Shown here in pieces: positions 43,701-52,903 of a stretch of DNA of 64,000 bases (positions within the stretch are counted from its first letter, which is position 1; each line of letters begins with the position of its first letter). The position numbers and the translations under genes were made by a program. Under the pieces are notes generated by a model that had not been told where the DNA came from, searched no databases, and saw nothing but the letters and a program-made list of their open reading frames with translations. This DNA comes from Pseudomonadota bacterium (GTDB taxonomy: Bacteria > Desulfobacterota > Binatia > Binatales > Binataceae): assembly GCA_021324455.1 (NCBI GenBank), contig JAJPJA010000033.1:1-64000 (forward strand), given 5' to 3'.

Positions 43701-45335
43701 ATGAGAACCAGGGAACAATGGCTCAAAGAGACTTATAAAAAGGCGGCCCAGCGCCCAGCTCGCTTCTCCACCGTCTCGGATATGGAAATCGAACCGGTTT
43801 ACGGACCGGAGGACCTGACCGCCGATTTCGACCGCGATATCGGCTATCCCGGCGAATATCCCTACACGCGCGGCGTGTATGGTTCGATGTATCGCGGACG
43901 GCTGTGGACGATGCGCCAGTTTGCGGGTTTCGGACTGGCCGAAGATACCAACGCCCGCTTTCATTTCCTCCTGAGCCAGGGTCAGGACGGCCTTTCCACC
44001 GCGTTCGACATGCCCACCCTGATGGGCTACGACGCCGACCACGAGCGGGCGCGCGGCGAGGTCGGCCGCGAAGGCGTGTCGGTGACTTCGATTCACGACA
44101 TGGCGCGGCTGTTCGACCGCATCCCGGTTGACAAGGTGACCACGTCGATGACGGTCAACTGCTCGGCGTCGATTCTGCTCGCGATGTACCTGGTCAATGC
44201 GGAGCGTCAGGGGGTGCCGTGGGAGCGCGTCGGCGGCACGATCCAGAACGACATGCTTAAGGAGTTCATCGCGCAGAAGGAATGGATCTGTCCGCCGCAG
44301 CCGGCGGTGCGCATCGTCACCGACATGATCGAGTTCTGCGCCAAAAAGGCCCCGCGATGGCATCCGGTGTCGATCTCCGGCTACCACATCCGCGAGGCCG
44401 GCTCGACCGCGGTGCAGGAGCTGGCGTTCACCCTGGCTGACGGTATCTGCTACGTCGAAGAGGCACTCAAGCGCGGACTGGATATCGACGATTTCGCTCC
44501 GCGCCTGTCATTCTTTTTCAATCTGCACAACGACTTTTTGGAAGAAGTGGCCAAGCTGCGGGCGGCGCGGCGCATCTGGGCCCGCCTGATGAAGGAGCGT
44601 TTCCACGCCAAATCGGAGCGTTCGATGCTGCTGCGGACGCATGCGCAGACCGCGGGCGCCTCGCTCACCGCGCAACAGCCGCTCAACAATATCGTGCGCG
44701 TGGCGATCCAGGCGTTGGCCGGCGTGATGGGCGGAGTGCAGTCGCTGCATACCAATTCGATGGATGAGACGCTGGCCCTGCCCACCGAAGGCGCCGTGAT
44801 GGTGGCGCTGCGCACGCAGCAGATTATCGCGGAGGAAAGCGGCGTGGCGAATACCGCCGACCCGCTGGGCGGCAGCTACGCGGTCGAGGCGTTGACCGAT
44901 CGGATGGAGCGCGACGCGCTGCAATACATCCGCAAGATCGACGAGATGGGCGGGATGATTCGCGCGATCGATACCGGCTATCCGCAGCGCGAAATCGCCG
45001 ACGCCGCCTTTCATTATCAGCGCCAGCTCGAAGACCGCACCAAAACCGTGGTCGGCGTCAACAAGTACACGGTGCCCGAGGAGCTTCCCATCCCGACCCT
45101 GAAAATCGATCACGCGCTGGAAGAAAAACAGGTGCAGCGCGTGCGCAAAATGAAGCAGGGGCGCAACTCCGCGCGCGTCAAGGAAGCGCTGCGCCTGGTG
45201 GCGCAGGCCTGCCGCTCGGGCGACAACCTCATGGACCCGATCTGCGAAGCGGTCCGCCGTGAAGCCACGGTGGGCGAGATCAGCGACATCTTCCGCGCCG
45301 AGTTCGGCGTATACAAGGATCCGGGCTGGCTGTAA
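43701..45335 (+). CDS. Acyl-CoA mutase large subunit, B12-dependent, isobutyryl-CoA mutase-type active site
   Basis: 544 residues, the TIM-barrel substrate-binding part of a methylmalonyl-CoA mutase-family enzyme ([38 protein letters not shown]). Aligned to methylmalonyl-CoA mutase, H229 equals catalytic H244, but the carboxylate-binding Tyr89 is F74 (MRQFAG) and Arg207 is Q192 (KEFIAQK), with exact spacing 118 and 155. Phe/Gln is the pair known from isobutyryl-CoA mutase (F80/Q198). Predicted reaction: n-butyryl-CoA to isobutyryl-CoA or a similar uncharged acyl group. A GTG at 43689 is an alternative start. The B12-binding subunit is encoded just downstream. Confidence 0.9.
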   Translation: MRTREQWLKETYKKAAQRPARFSTVSDMEIEPVYGPEDLTADFDRDIGYPGEYPYTRGVYGSMYRGRLWTMRQFAGFGLAEDTNARFHFLLSQGQDGLSTAFDMPTLMGYDADHERARGEVGREGVSVTSIHDMARLFDRIPVDKVTTSMTVNCSASILLAMYLVNAERQGVPWERVGGTIQNDMLKEFIAQKEWICPPQPAVRIVTDMIEFCAKKAPRWHPVSISGYHIREAGSTAVQELAFTLADGICYVEEALKRGLDIDDFAPRLSFFFNLHNDFLEEVAKLRAARRIWARLMKERFHAKSERSMLLRTHAQTAGASLTAQQPLNNIVRVAIQALAGVMGGVQSLHTNSMDETLALPTEGAVMVALRTQQIIAEESGVANTADPLGGSYAVEALTDRMERDALQYIRKIDEMGGMIRAIDTGYPQREIADAAFHYQRQLEDRTKTVVGVNKYTVPEELPIPTLKIDHALEEKQVQRVRKMKQGRNSARVKEALRLVAQACRSGDNLMDPICEAVRREATVGEISDIFRAEFGVYKDPGWL

Positions 45336-45451
45336 TGACGCCTTGACGGTTGTCCGCCAGTCTTCTCCCCGGTCAGGGGAAGAGTCAGGCGGAGGTGAGG
45401 AATGCTTTTGAAAGCACCATCGCAAGCTACAAAAAGGTCGAACTTTACAGG

Positions 45452-45856
45452 ATGGCTGAAAACAGACTCAGAATAGTTGTGGCAAAACCGGGACTCGACG
45501 GCCACGACCGCGGCGCGAAGATCATCGCCCGCGCCCTGCGCGACGGCGGCTTCGAAGTGATTTACACCGGGCTGCATCAGACCCCCGAGATGATCGCCGA
45601 AGCCGTGCTCCAGGAAGACGCCGACGCGGTCGGTCTCAGCGTGCTGTCGGGCGCGCACATGACGCTGTTTCCCGAGATCATGCGTCTGCTCAAGGAGAAG
45701 GGGGCGGAGGACGTCGCCGTGTTCGGCGGCGGCATCATCCCCGAAGACGACGCCGCCAGACTCAAGGCCATGGGCGTCAAGGAGATCTTCACTCCGGGGG
45801 CGTCGACCGAAGACATCGTCAAATGGGTGCGCGAAAACATCCACCCGCGCCAGTGA
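45452..45856 (+). CDS. Acyl-CoA mutase small subunit, B12-binding
   Basis: 134 residues. The cobalamin motif is [10 protein letters not shown] (His is the lower axial ligand), followed by [10 protein letters not shown] and [11 protein letters not shown], the full DxHxxG...SxL...GG signature. It pairs with the large subunit upstream to form a split mutase. The ATG at 45452 is preferred over an open upstream extension because homologues begin close to [13 protein letters not shown]. Confidence 0.94.
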   Translation: MAENRLRIVVAKPGLDGHDRGAKIIARALRDGGFEVIYTGLHQTPEMIAEAVLQEDADAVGLSVLSGAHMTLFPEIMRLLKEKGAEDVAVFGGGIIPEDDAARLKAMGVKEIFTPGASTEDIVKWVRENIHPRQ

Positions 45857-45945
45857 TCCGATTCATCCTGTGGCCTCTTCCACCGCTGGCCGTGGAGGAG
45901 GTTCGGAGCGAGGACGGCCGATACATAGTATTGCCTTTTGACTAA

Positions 45946-47103
45946 ATGAACTTCGATCTGACCGAGGAGCATCGCCAAATCCGCGCTACTGTGGCGAACT
46001 TCGCCGAGCGCGAAATCAAACCCCATTGCGCGGCGTGGGACAGGACCGAACACTTCCCGCGCGGCGTGATCGAAAAGATCGGCGAACTGGGTTTCCTCGG
46101 CGTCTCGTTTCCGGAGCGCTTCGGCGGCGGCGGCGCCGATACGCTGTCGCAGGCGCTGGTCGTCGAAGGGCTCTCCCGCTGCGACGCTTCGGTCGGTCTG
46201 ACCTGCGCCGCACACATGTCGCTGTCCAGCGGCCATATTGCGAATTTCGCCTCCGATGAGCATCGCGACCGCTATCTGCCTGACATGATCGCGGGCCGCA
46301 AACTCGGCGCCTGGTGTCTGACCGAGCCGAATTCGGGCTCCGACGCGGCGGCGATGCGTACGCGCGCCGTGCGCGCCGGCGATCGGTATAAAATTTCCGG
46401 CACCAAGATGTTCATTACCAATGGCAGCGTTGCCGACGTGTACGTGGTGATGGCGGTGACGGACGCCGAGTCGCGCAAGGCCGGCATCTCCGCGTTCATC
46501 GTCGATCGCGGCGCGCCCGGACTGAGCAACGGCAGGAAAATCGAAAAGCTGGGCCTGCGCGCGTCGGATACCGCCGAAGTGATTTTCGACAACGTGGCGG
46601 TGCCGGCGGGCAACATGATTGGAAATGCCGGCGAAGGCTATACGCAGACGCTCAGGATTCTGGAAGGCGGGCGCATCGGAATCGCCGCATTCGCGATCGG
46701 AATCGCGCGCGGCGCCTTCGAAGAGGCCGCGGCCTATGCCAAAGAGCGCAGACAGTTCGGCCGGCCGATTGCCGACCTGCAGGCGATCCAGTGGATGCTG
46801 GCCGACATGGCGACGCGGATCGAGGCGTCGTGGATGCTGTTGTATCGGGCCGCGGCGCTCAAAGACAAGGGGCGTCCGTTCGGCCGGCAGGCCGCGATGG
46901 CAAAGCTGTACGCGTCGGAGACCGCGATGTGGACCACGATCAAGGCGGTGCAGATCCACGGCGGCTATGGTTACGTGACGGACTTCCCGATGGAACGCTA
47001 TATGCGCGACGCCAAGCTGGCCGAAATCGGCGAAGGGACCAGCGAAGTGCAGCGGATGATCATTGCCAAATCGCTGCTCAGAGAAGGCTATCCGCTGGAG
47101 TAG
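45946..47103 (+). CDS. Acyl-CoA dehydrogenase
   Basis: 385 residues. WCLTEPNSGSDAAAMRT, SGTKMFITNGSVAD, then IHGGYGYVTDFPMERYMRD and the catalytic Glu in LAEIGEGTSEVQRM. It is more distant from the first ACAD of the island than a simple duplicate would be. Electrons go to ETF. It follows the mutase pair on the same strand, so a short or branched acyl-CoA substrate is likely. Confidence 0.94.
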   Translation: MNFDLTEEHRQIRATVANFAEREIKPHCAAWDRTEHFPRGVIEKIGELGFLGVSFPERFGGGGADTLSQALVVEGLSRCDASVGLTCAAHMSLSSGHIANFASDEHRDRYLPDMIAGRKLGAWCLTEPNSGSDAAAMRTRAVRAGDRYKISGTKMFITNGSVADVYVVMAVTDAESRKAGISAFIVDRGAPGLSNGRKIEKLGLRASDTAEVIFDNVAVPAGNMIGNAGEGYTQTLRILEGGRIGIAAFAIGIARGAFEEAAAYAKERRQFGRPIADLQAIQWMLADMATRIEASWMLLYRAAALKDKGRPFGRQAAMAKLYASETAMWTTIKAVQIHGGYGYVTDFPMERYMRDAKLAEIGEGTSEVQRMIIAKSLLREGYPLE

Positions 47104-47134
47104 GCCGTATTTGGGTGCGCGGCGTTCAGAGCCG

Positions 47135-47497
47135 ATGAATCAACCCGGATATTGCCAGCGATGCGGCGCCGCGCTGCTCCCCGACGCGGCTTATTGCAAC
47201 CGCTGCGGCCACTCCGTCGGCCAGCCCTACCGCAACCCCCGCTTCGATCCCGATCAGCCGGTCTCCGCCTACTCGGGTCTGGTGGCCCTGCTGTTATGCT
47301 TCTTTTTGGGCTACCTCGGTATCCACAGGTTTTACGTCGGCAAGATCGGAACCGGAATCCTGTGGCTGCTCACCGGCGGCATTTTCGGCATCGGATGGCT
47401 GATCGATCTGGTTGTGATCGCCTGCGGCCGCTTCCGCGACTACATGGGCTACCGCGTCGTGGTGTGGGAAGAACCGATCTCCGCCGCAGGGCGCTAG
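47135..47497 (+). CDS. TM2-domain membrane protein with N-terminal zinc ribbon
   Basis: 120 residues. A zinc ribbon (CQRCG...CNRCG, residues about 8-26) is followed by a TM2 domain (about 43-100) with two membrane segments (LVALLLCFFLGYLGIHRFYVG and ILWLLTGGIFGIGWLIDLVVI). The function of TM2 proteins in bacteria is unknown. The start overlaps nothing; a longer open frame upstream overlaps the ACAD end and is not used. A 295-bp gap follows (47498-47792) in which I see no gene. Confidence 0.85.
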   Translation: MNQPGYCQRCGAALLPDAAYCNRCGHSVGQPYRNPRFDPDQPVSAYSGLVALLLCFFLGYLGIHRFYVGKIGTGILWLLTGGIFGIGWLIDLVVIACGRFRDYMGYRVVVWEEPISAAGR

Positions 47498-47792
47498 GAT
47501 GCCCGGATTGAACCGGTCCTTTCGCGCCCGCCAATTGCTGCCGGGTGGGCGGCGCGCCGCAGCAACCCGTGCCATCAAGGCCCGGACTGACATCCGCTGA
47601 AAAACGGCGGCGATGGCCGGCGCCCCCGGTCCGATAGCCGAGCCGCGTTTCAGTTCATTGCGTCAACGCGAAGCTGGACCCGAGCAGATCCCATGCGCCC
47701 CATCTTCCGCGCGAGGCGGTCAGCGCGGAACTGAGCAATACTCTGCAATGTTTCGTTTCTGGATAAATCCCTCCGGGCAACAGCACGAAGGA

Positions 47793-49259
47793 TCATCTTA
47801 AACCGCCGGGCCAGACTGAGTTGTTCAGGTGATAGAGGAACCCCGAGCTGCTGTTGGTCAGATAGGTCACGGCGCCGCTGTCGTACCAGTTGCCGGAGAA
47901 ATGCGTCGCGACGCATCCGAGCGCCAAATACTGCAGATTGGTTTCATTGGCGAAGAGATTGGTGGGTCCGATTTGGCCTGACGGGACTATGCCGTTGGGA
48001 TCGGATTGCGCCCGCGAAACCGCGTTGAGGTAATCCGATGAATTGCCGAACCAGTTGGCGTAATCGCCGTTGACGCACGCGCGATACTTGGCCCATCGAT
48101 AGTCCTCACCCCACGCGGTCGAGATCGCCAGCATCGGCCAGGTGTACCATTCGAAGTAACGCGCTTTGGACTGGATGATGCTCCAGCTTGACCACACCGA
48201 CGAGCAGGTCGAGCCGTTGGCGTTCTGGCCGTTGTATGCGTTGGGGCCGATGAACTGGGCGGAGCTGTTGGTGACCGCGAAGCCGAGGAAGCTCAGGTTG
48301 GCGGTTTCGCCGCCGGAATCCGAATCGTAATTGCCGCAGTCGCCTCCCTCATGACAGGTGCTGCCGCCATGCATCTGCGCGCACGCATTGGTCCATCCTC
48401 CGGTCTCTTGCGCGGTTTCGGCATAAGCCCAATCCTCATCCACGCCCCATTTGCATGCGGCCCAGCGGATGATGTCCTGGGTCGAGCCGGAGTAATTTCC
48501 GTCAACCGCGGCAAAGTCCGACGCCGGCGCGAGGCCGTTGCGGCCCGCGTTGGCATAGAAGTACGAGGGCGTCGTCCACAGCTGGTTGTTGGCATCCCAG
48601 CCGGTGCCGTCATTGACGTTCTCCGCCGTAGTCTCGGGAAAATTCGCCTGATTGGCCAGCGCGGCGCAGCTCGATTCCGATGGCAGCGCCGCGTTGGGCG
48701 GCAAGTTGCTCAAATGGGCCGACGGCGTCGCAGTGGCGGTGGGCGACCCGTTGGGCGTACTGGTCGGGGAAGTCCCGGGGCTGGGCGACGGCGTCGCGGC
48801 GGTGTTCTCGATGTCCAGCGCCTCCGACGCGCTGCCCAGCGTTACGCTGCCGGGATTCTCGCTCTGGCTGGTCACCTCGATGGTGTGAATGCCATTGGAG
48901 AAGCTGCCGCTGTTCAGCACCACGCTCCCCGGCGCGAAATCGGCAATGTGCGATCCGTCCACATAGAGACTTTCGAACCACAATCCCGAGCAGGTGTCAG
49001 TGGTGGATATGCCGATATTTCCGCTGACCGTGCTGTTCGGCGCGGGCGCGGTGATCGCGACGCAAAGCGCGGGACTCGGAGAAGGGCTCGGACTGGGAGA
49101 AGGGCTTGGGCTCGGAGAAGGGCTCGAACTGGGAGTCATGCTCGGTTTGGGCGTGGGGGTTCGCCTTTTTCTCGAAGCGCTCAAAGCCGAAGCCGGGGCC
49201 AAAAGCAGAATTGTGAGAAAGAGACCAATAAAGAATATGACTCGACGCGAGCTATCCAT
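47793..49259 (-). CDS. Secreted protein with Ser-Pro linkers, Ig-like domain and lysozyme-like C-terminal domain
   Basis: 488 residues. Signal peptide (about 1-29, FFIGLFLTILLLAPASALS), then an SP-repeat linker (about 45-66), an Ig-like domain (about 68-155, NSTVSGNIGIST, IHTIEVTSQSE), a second Pro/Ser/Thr linker (155-185) and a C-terminal domain (about 190-488) with IIRWAACKWGVDEDWAYAE and TAQETGGW. The last segment looks like the helix-Glu-x-GW region of lysozyme/transglycosylase folds. Many Cys and Trp suggest disulfide stabilisation. Likely role: secreted or surface glycan-active enzyme; the substrate is not known. Confidence 0.7.
   Translation of the reverse strand: MDSSRRVIFFIGLFLTILLLAPASALSASRKRRTPTPKPSMTPSSSPSPSPSPSPSPSPSPSPALCVAITAPAPNSTVSGNIGISTTDTCSGLWFESLYVDGSHIADFAPGSVVLNSGSFSNGIHTIEVTSQSENPGSVTLGSASEALDIENTAATPSPSPGTSPTSTPNGSPTATATPSAHLSNLPPNAALPSESSCAALANQANFPETTAENVNDGTGWDANNQLWTTPSYFYANAGRNGLAPASDFAAVDGNYSGSTQDIIRWAACKWGVDEDWAYAETAQETGGWTNACAQMHGGSTCHEGGDCGNYDSDSGGETANLSFLGFAVTNSSAQFIGPNAYNGQNANGSTCSSVWSSWSIIQSKARYFEWYTWPMLAISTAWGEDYRWAKYRACVNGDYANWFGNSSDYLNAVSRAQSDPNGIVPSGQIGPTNLFANETNLQYLALGCVATHFSGNWYDSGAVTYLTNSSSGFLYHLNNSVWPGGLR
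49072..49143 (-). repeat. 18-bp tandem repeats encoding the Ser-Pro linker
   Basis: Four 18-bp units (GGACTCGGAGAAGGGCTC-like, plus strand) at 49072, 49090, 49108 and 49126 differ at a few positions. On the minus strand they encode SPSPSP, so the linker can lengthen or shorten by slippage without frameshift. Confidence 0.85.
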
Positions 49260-49419
49260 AATTCGTCATCTAATTCAAAAAAGACCGGTAGAATTCCCCA
49301 TTGCCTGAATTGCCTGAGCCGCTTTATCCGCCCGGGCCAGGCCCGCGTCGCGCCGATCCGCAGCCGTGTGGATAGAGCCTGAGGTCACTTATGATTCGAA
49401 GCCATTTCCAATCGAGGTG

Positions 49420-49507
49420 AAAAAAAGAGGCCAGCCAGGCGTTCGGAGCGGGTTCCACCTCCACCGTTGTGAGCCATGAGCGCCCTCTACAGCTCACCGA
49501 TGCGACA
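49420..49507 (-). ncRNA. Candidate small RNA or structured leader
   Basis: On the minus strand a promoter-like pair at 49514-49542 is followed by a region with a GTGAGC/GCTCAC stem (49469-49474 and 49492-49497) and nested inner stems, then a run of seven T (plus-strand A run 49420-49426) after GC-rich sequence. This could be an ~85-nt RNA, or the start of a ~250-nt leader of the secreted-protein gene. No known RNA family is recognised. Confidence 0.3.
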
Positions 49508-49513
49508 GCGCGG

Positions 49514-49542
49514 AAAGTAAAACTTACCACACTAGTTGTCAA
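49514..49542 (-). promoter_or_regulatory. Sigma-70-like promoter on the minus strand
   Basis: TTGACA (plus 49537-49542), 17-bp spacer, TACTTT (plus 49514-49519). The -35 is perfect; the -10 matches at 3 of 6. It faces the secreted-protein gene at 49259. Confidence 0.45.
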
Positions 49543-49748
49543 GCCGTGACTGAACGAAAAAAAACAATTCTGCCGAAGAAGATGCCAATAGCCAAGCCTT
49601 CAGCATAAGATTTCAGAGTTTGACAAAATTGCGATGATTGGCGGTGAGAGCGCACCGCTTGCTGTGGGGCCCTGAGCAGTTTTGGCTTGATGAGCCAGGG
49701 CTGCGGCGCCGGCGTCGCCTGCGGCCGAATGGTTTCGGGTTCCTTCAC
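49539..49748 (-). CDS. Possible small protein, unknown
   Basis: 69 residues from a GTG. The first half is Pro/Gln/Arg-rich, the second has a hydrophobic stretch (YAEGLAIGIFFGRIVFF). It looks more protein-like than the other open frames in the 49260-49804 gap, but there is no clear ribosome-binding site or family match, so it may be chance. Confidence 0.25.
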   Translation of the reverse strand: MKEPETIRPQATPAPQPWLIKPKLLRAPQQAVRSHRQSSQFCQTLKSYAEGLAIGIFFGRIVFFRSVTA

Positions 49749-49804
49749 CCATTGCTCCAGTCCGGAGCGGGATCAGGACGCCGCGGGAATACAATCGCGC
49801 CGCG

Positions 49805-50557
49805 CTACATCGCGCTAATACCGCCGTCGACCGGCAGGATGGTGCCGTTTATCAGTGACGCCGCGTCGGAACAGAGCCATAACGCGGCCTGCGCAACTTC
49901 CTCGGGCTGGCCGAGGCGGCCGTTTGCGGTGGGGGCGATAAGAATGTCGCGGTAGCCGGGATTGCTCGCAGCGATGCGCTTGCCCATCGGACTGTCGATG
50001 GGTCCGGGGCAGATGGCGTTGACGCGGATGCCGGCGCGCGCGTATTCCAGCGCGGCGCATCGGGTGATTCCGACCACGCCATGCTTGGCGGCGCTGTATG
50101 CGCTCCAACCCGGAGCGCCGCCGATGCCCGCGCCGGAACTGGTATTGACGATCGCGCCGCCGCCCTGTTTTGCCATTTGCGGCAGCTCGTATTTGAGGCA
50201 CAGCCATACGCTTTTGAGATTCACCGCGATCTGGCGATCGAATTCCGCTTCCGTGATGCCGGCGGTGTTGCAGATGCGGCTTTCGATGCCGGCGTTGTTC
50301 AGCGCGCAGTCGATACGGCCGTAAAGGCCGAGCGCGCTGCGGAATAATTGTTCAACCTCGGCGCCGGAACTGACGTCGCATTTGAAAGCGGCCGCGGTTG
50401 CGCCAGCGGCGCTGACGGCAGCCGCCGTTGCGTCGGCCGCGGCGAGGTCAGCGAGCACCAGCCGGGCTCCTGCGCGAGCAAAGGCGAACGCGGCGGCGCG
50501 TCCGATGCCCGCGCCGGCACCGGTGATCAGCGCGATTTTAGCCTCCAGCAGCGTCAT
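49805..50557 (-). CDS. SDR-family oxidoreductase
   Basis: 250 residues. LITGAGAGIGRA (cofactor loop), NNAG, NTSSGAG (catalytic Ser) and YSAAK (Tyr/Lys) are all intact; PVDGG near the C-terminus is typical. NAD(H) or NADP(H)-dependent alcohol/ketone interconversion. The start overlaps the end of the upstream LLM gene by ATGA, so the two are one operon. Confidence 0.94.
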   Translation of the reverse strand: MTLLEAKIALITGAGAGIGRAAAFAFARAGARLVLADLAAADATAAAVSAAGATAAAFKCDVSSGAEVEQLFRSALGLYGRIDCALNNAGIESRICNTAGITEAEFDRQIAVNLKSVWLCLKYELPQMAKQGGGAIVNTSSGAGIGGAPGWSAYSAAKHGVVGITRCAALEYARAGIRVNAICPGPIDSPMGKRIAASNPGYRDILIAPTANGRLGQPEEVAQAALWLCSDAASLINGTILPVDGGISAM

Positions 50558-51639
50558 GCGCCCTCTCCGCCATCGCTTTGCGCCGTGCGCGGCGATTGCG
50601 CAAAGGCTGGCACGACCTCCCGGCAGAAGAGACTCAATGATTCCATCACCTCATCAGCGGGCATCAACCCCAGCCGGAACTGACACATCACCCGGTCCAC
50701 CCCCGCGGCCGCCATCGCCTGAAGCCTCTTGATGCAGGTTTCGGGGCTGCCCGATACGATCATTCCGCCCCGCTTGAAGTCGTCGAATGCGGCCTCGCCG
50801 CGCATGTATCGGGCGACCATGTTGGCGGGATTCGGATCCTTGTCGAGGCCGTAGCTGCGGCCCATCGTGGTGTAGAACCATTTGTGATAGGGGCTGATGC
50901 GGGCGTCGGCTTCGGCGTCGGTCCTGGCACAGTGGATAAAGATAATGACTGAGAATTCCGCGTTTTGATGTCGCGCGGCCCGCGACTGACCTTCGCGGAA
51001 CGCACGCGCCTGCCGGGCGATTTCCACGTCCGGATGAAAACTGCAAATCCCCAGCACGTTCCATCCCAGGGAGCCGTACAAGCCGGCCGATTCGGGGCTG
51101 GTTCCGGCGATATGCACCCGCGGATGCGGTTTCTGCAGCGGCTTTGGAATTACGTTGATTGGCTCCTTGAACTGGTAGTAGCGGCCGTGGTGGACCACCT
51201 CGTCGCGGGTCCAGCATTTGAGTATCAACTCGAGCGCCTCGTACATCATGTCGCGGCTGTGCTCGTAGGGTTCGGGGCGAAACCGGTTCCATTCGAAGTT
51301 GACCACGCCGCGGCCGACGCCGAACTCCAGCCGCCCGCCGGAAAGCACGTCGAGCGTGGCGTAGCGCTCCGCGACCGTAACCGGATTGTGATAGGGCAGC
51401 AGGCACACGCCGGGACCGATCCTGATTGTGCTGGTGCGGCCGGCGATCGCGGTCAGCAGGATTTCGGGCGCCGAACAGTACGAATAGGTATCGGTGAAAT
51501 GATGCTCCAATACCCAGACGGATTCGAAGCCGTGGCGTTCGGCGAAGCATACCTGTTCGATGTGATCGCGGTACATCGCGGCGACATCGTGCGAGGTCTC
51601 GCGCGTCTGCTCGAATTCTGCGAAGTATCCGAATTTCAA
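50554..51639 (-). CDS. LLM-class flavin/F420-dependent oxidoreductase
   Basis: 361 residues. KFGYFAEFEQTRE at the N-terminus, then HGFESVWVLEHHF, IRIGPGVCLLPYHNPVTVAERYATLD and GGRLEFGVGRG, typical of bacterial luciferase-like enzymes. The start is a TTG at 51639 with AGAGGAAC upstream; the open frame further up is not protein-like. It lies between the SDR and two amidohydrolases on the same strand. Cofactor (FMN or F420) is not certain. Confidence 0.88.
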   Translation of the reverse strand: MKFGYFAEFEQTRETSHDVAAMYRDHIEQVCFAERHGFESVWVLEHHFTDTYSYCSAPEILLTAIAGRTSTIRIGPGVCLLPYHNPVTVAERYATLDVLSGGRLEFGVGRGVVNFEWNRFRPEPYEHSRDMMYEALELILKCWTRDEVVHHGRYYQFKEPINVIPKPLQKPHPRVHIAGTSPESAGLYGSLGWNVLGICSFHPDVEIARQARAFREGQSRAARHQNAEFSVIIFIHCARTDAEADARISPYHKWFYTTMGRSYGLDKDPNPANMVARYMRGEAAFDDFKRGGMIVSGSPETCIKRLQAMAAAGVDRVMCQFRLGLMPADEVMESLSLFCREVVPAFAQSPRTAQSDGGEGA

Positions 51640-51713
51640 TGCGTTGTTCCTCTCATTGAGCGTGGATGCGAAGCATGGCGGTCGCGCAAAGCCGCAATGA
51701 AGGGCGGCTGCGC

Positions 51714-52880
51714 TTAGCGGGCAAAGCCGATGATGCGCGAGGCATTGGCGCCCATGAATTTCGCGATTACGGCTTCGGGCACTTCGCACCTGTGCAGTTC
51801 GGCGGCGGTTTGCGCGGGTTCCATGGTGTCATGGGCCGGATAATGAGAGCCCCAGCACGCCACATTTTCGACGATGTCATGGATTTTGCCCACCGACCGC
51901 TCCCACGGGTTGAAGCCGACCAGGTAGGGACGATCATAAAAGAAGCTTTCCGGCTCCAGACACACGTTCTCGATCATGAAGAAGGTGAGATAGGTTTGCG
52001 CTTTTTCCAGCGCCAGCGGCAGCCAGGAAATCCCGCCATGCATGAAGGCAAGCTTGAGCTTCGGATATCGTTCCATGTGGCCGCATAAAGCGAAGGTGGT
52101 CAGCGCCGCGGCGTTATCCATGAAATAGGAGACCGACTCCGCCACCGGATGTCCGATGCGCAGGTTGGCGGCGACCCGCTCCACGAACGATCCTTCGGAG
52201 GTCCACTGCGGATTGGTATCGCCCGCCGCCGGATGAATGCAGGCGGTCAGACCGAGGCGCTCGATTTCCTGCCACACCGGATCATAAACCGGATGGTTGA
52301 GGAAGCGGCCGTCGAAGAACGATGGGCGAATGAAGCAGGCCTTGAAACCGGCCGCGGCAACCCGGCGCAGCTCCTGACCGGCGAATATCGGATCCTGCAT
52401 GGGCAGGATTGCGGCCGGGATCAGCCGGTCGGAACAGACGCAGCAGAAATCGGCGATCCAGTCGTTATAGGCTCGCGCGAGGGCATGCGCGACATCCGGA
52501 TTTTCGACCAGCGGGAAATACTCGGCGAACAGGGTAGGAAAGAGCACCGCCCGCTCGATACTCATCGCGTCCATGTCGCGCAGACGCTTTTCGGGGTCGT
52601 TGGCGCCCGGGTTGATCTCGGCCGGGGCCGCCGGATCCATCGCGCCGATGGTTTCGGGGGTCATCCCGGGACGCCAGATCGCGTAGCGATTGAGCATACC
52701 GCGGTTAATCCATGGCGCCGGCTTGCCGTTCAGGATGACCGCGAAACGGCCCGCGTCATCGCCGTGATATGAAAACGCCGAGCGCGCGGCGAAGCGGTAT
52801 TCCGGTTCAAGATATTGAGTCCAAACCGCCGGCGGTTCGAACACATGACTATCGGCGTCGATTACTGTGATGTTTTTCAT
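51714..52880 (-). CDS. Metal-dependent amidohydrolase (DxDxH type)
   Basis: 388 residues. IDADSHVFEPP is the first metal motif; IHPAAG carries the metal His, KLAFMHGG and VACWGSHYP the later His and Asp-region ligands. It belongs to the amidohydrolase-2 group with ACMSD-like decarboxylases. The ATG at 52880 is 23 bp past the end of the upstream amidohydrolase, and the two may have related but distinct substrates. Confidence 0.88.
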   Translation of the reverse strand: MKNITVIDADSHVFEPPAVWTQYLEPEYRFAARSAFSYHGDDAGRFAVILNGKPAPWINRGMLNRYAIWRPGMTPETIGAMDPAAPAEINPGANDPEKRLRDMDAMSIERAVLFPTLFAEYFPLVENPDVAHALARAYNDWIADFCCVCSDRLIPAAILPMQDPIFAGQELRRVAAAGFKACFIRPSFFDGRFLNHPVYDPVWQEIERLGLTACIHPAAGDTNPQWTSEGSFVERVAANLRIGHPVAESVSYFMDNAAALTTFALCGHMERYPKLKLAFMHGGISWLPLALEKAQTYLTFFMIENVCLEPESFFYDRPYLVGFNPWERSVGKIHDIVENVACWGSHYPAHDTMEPAQTAAELHRCEVPEAVIAKFMGANASRIIGFAR

Positions 52881-52903
52881 CTGCTGCGGCCGCACCCCGG
52901 TGG

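Noticed and set aside
47498-47792. Open frames between the TM2 and secreted-protein genes
   Set aside because: Short, Arg/Gly-rich, no start signals; treated as intergenic.
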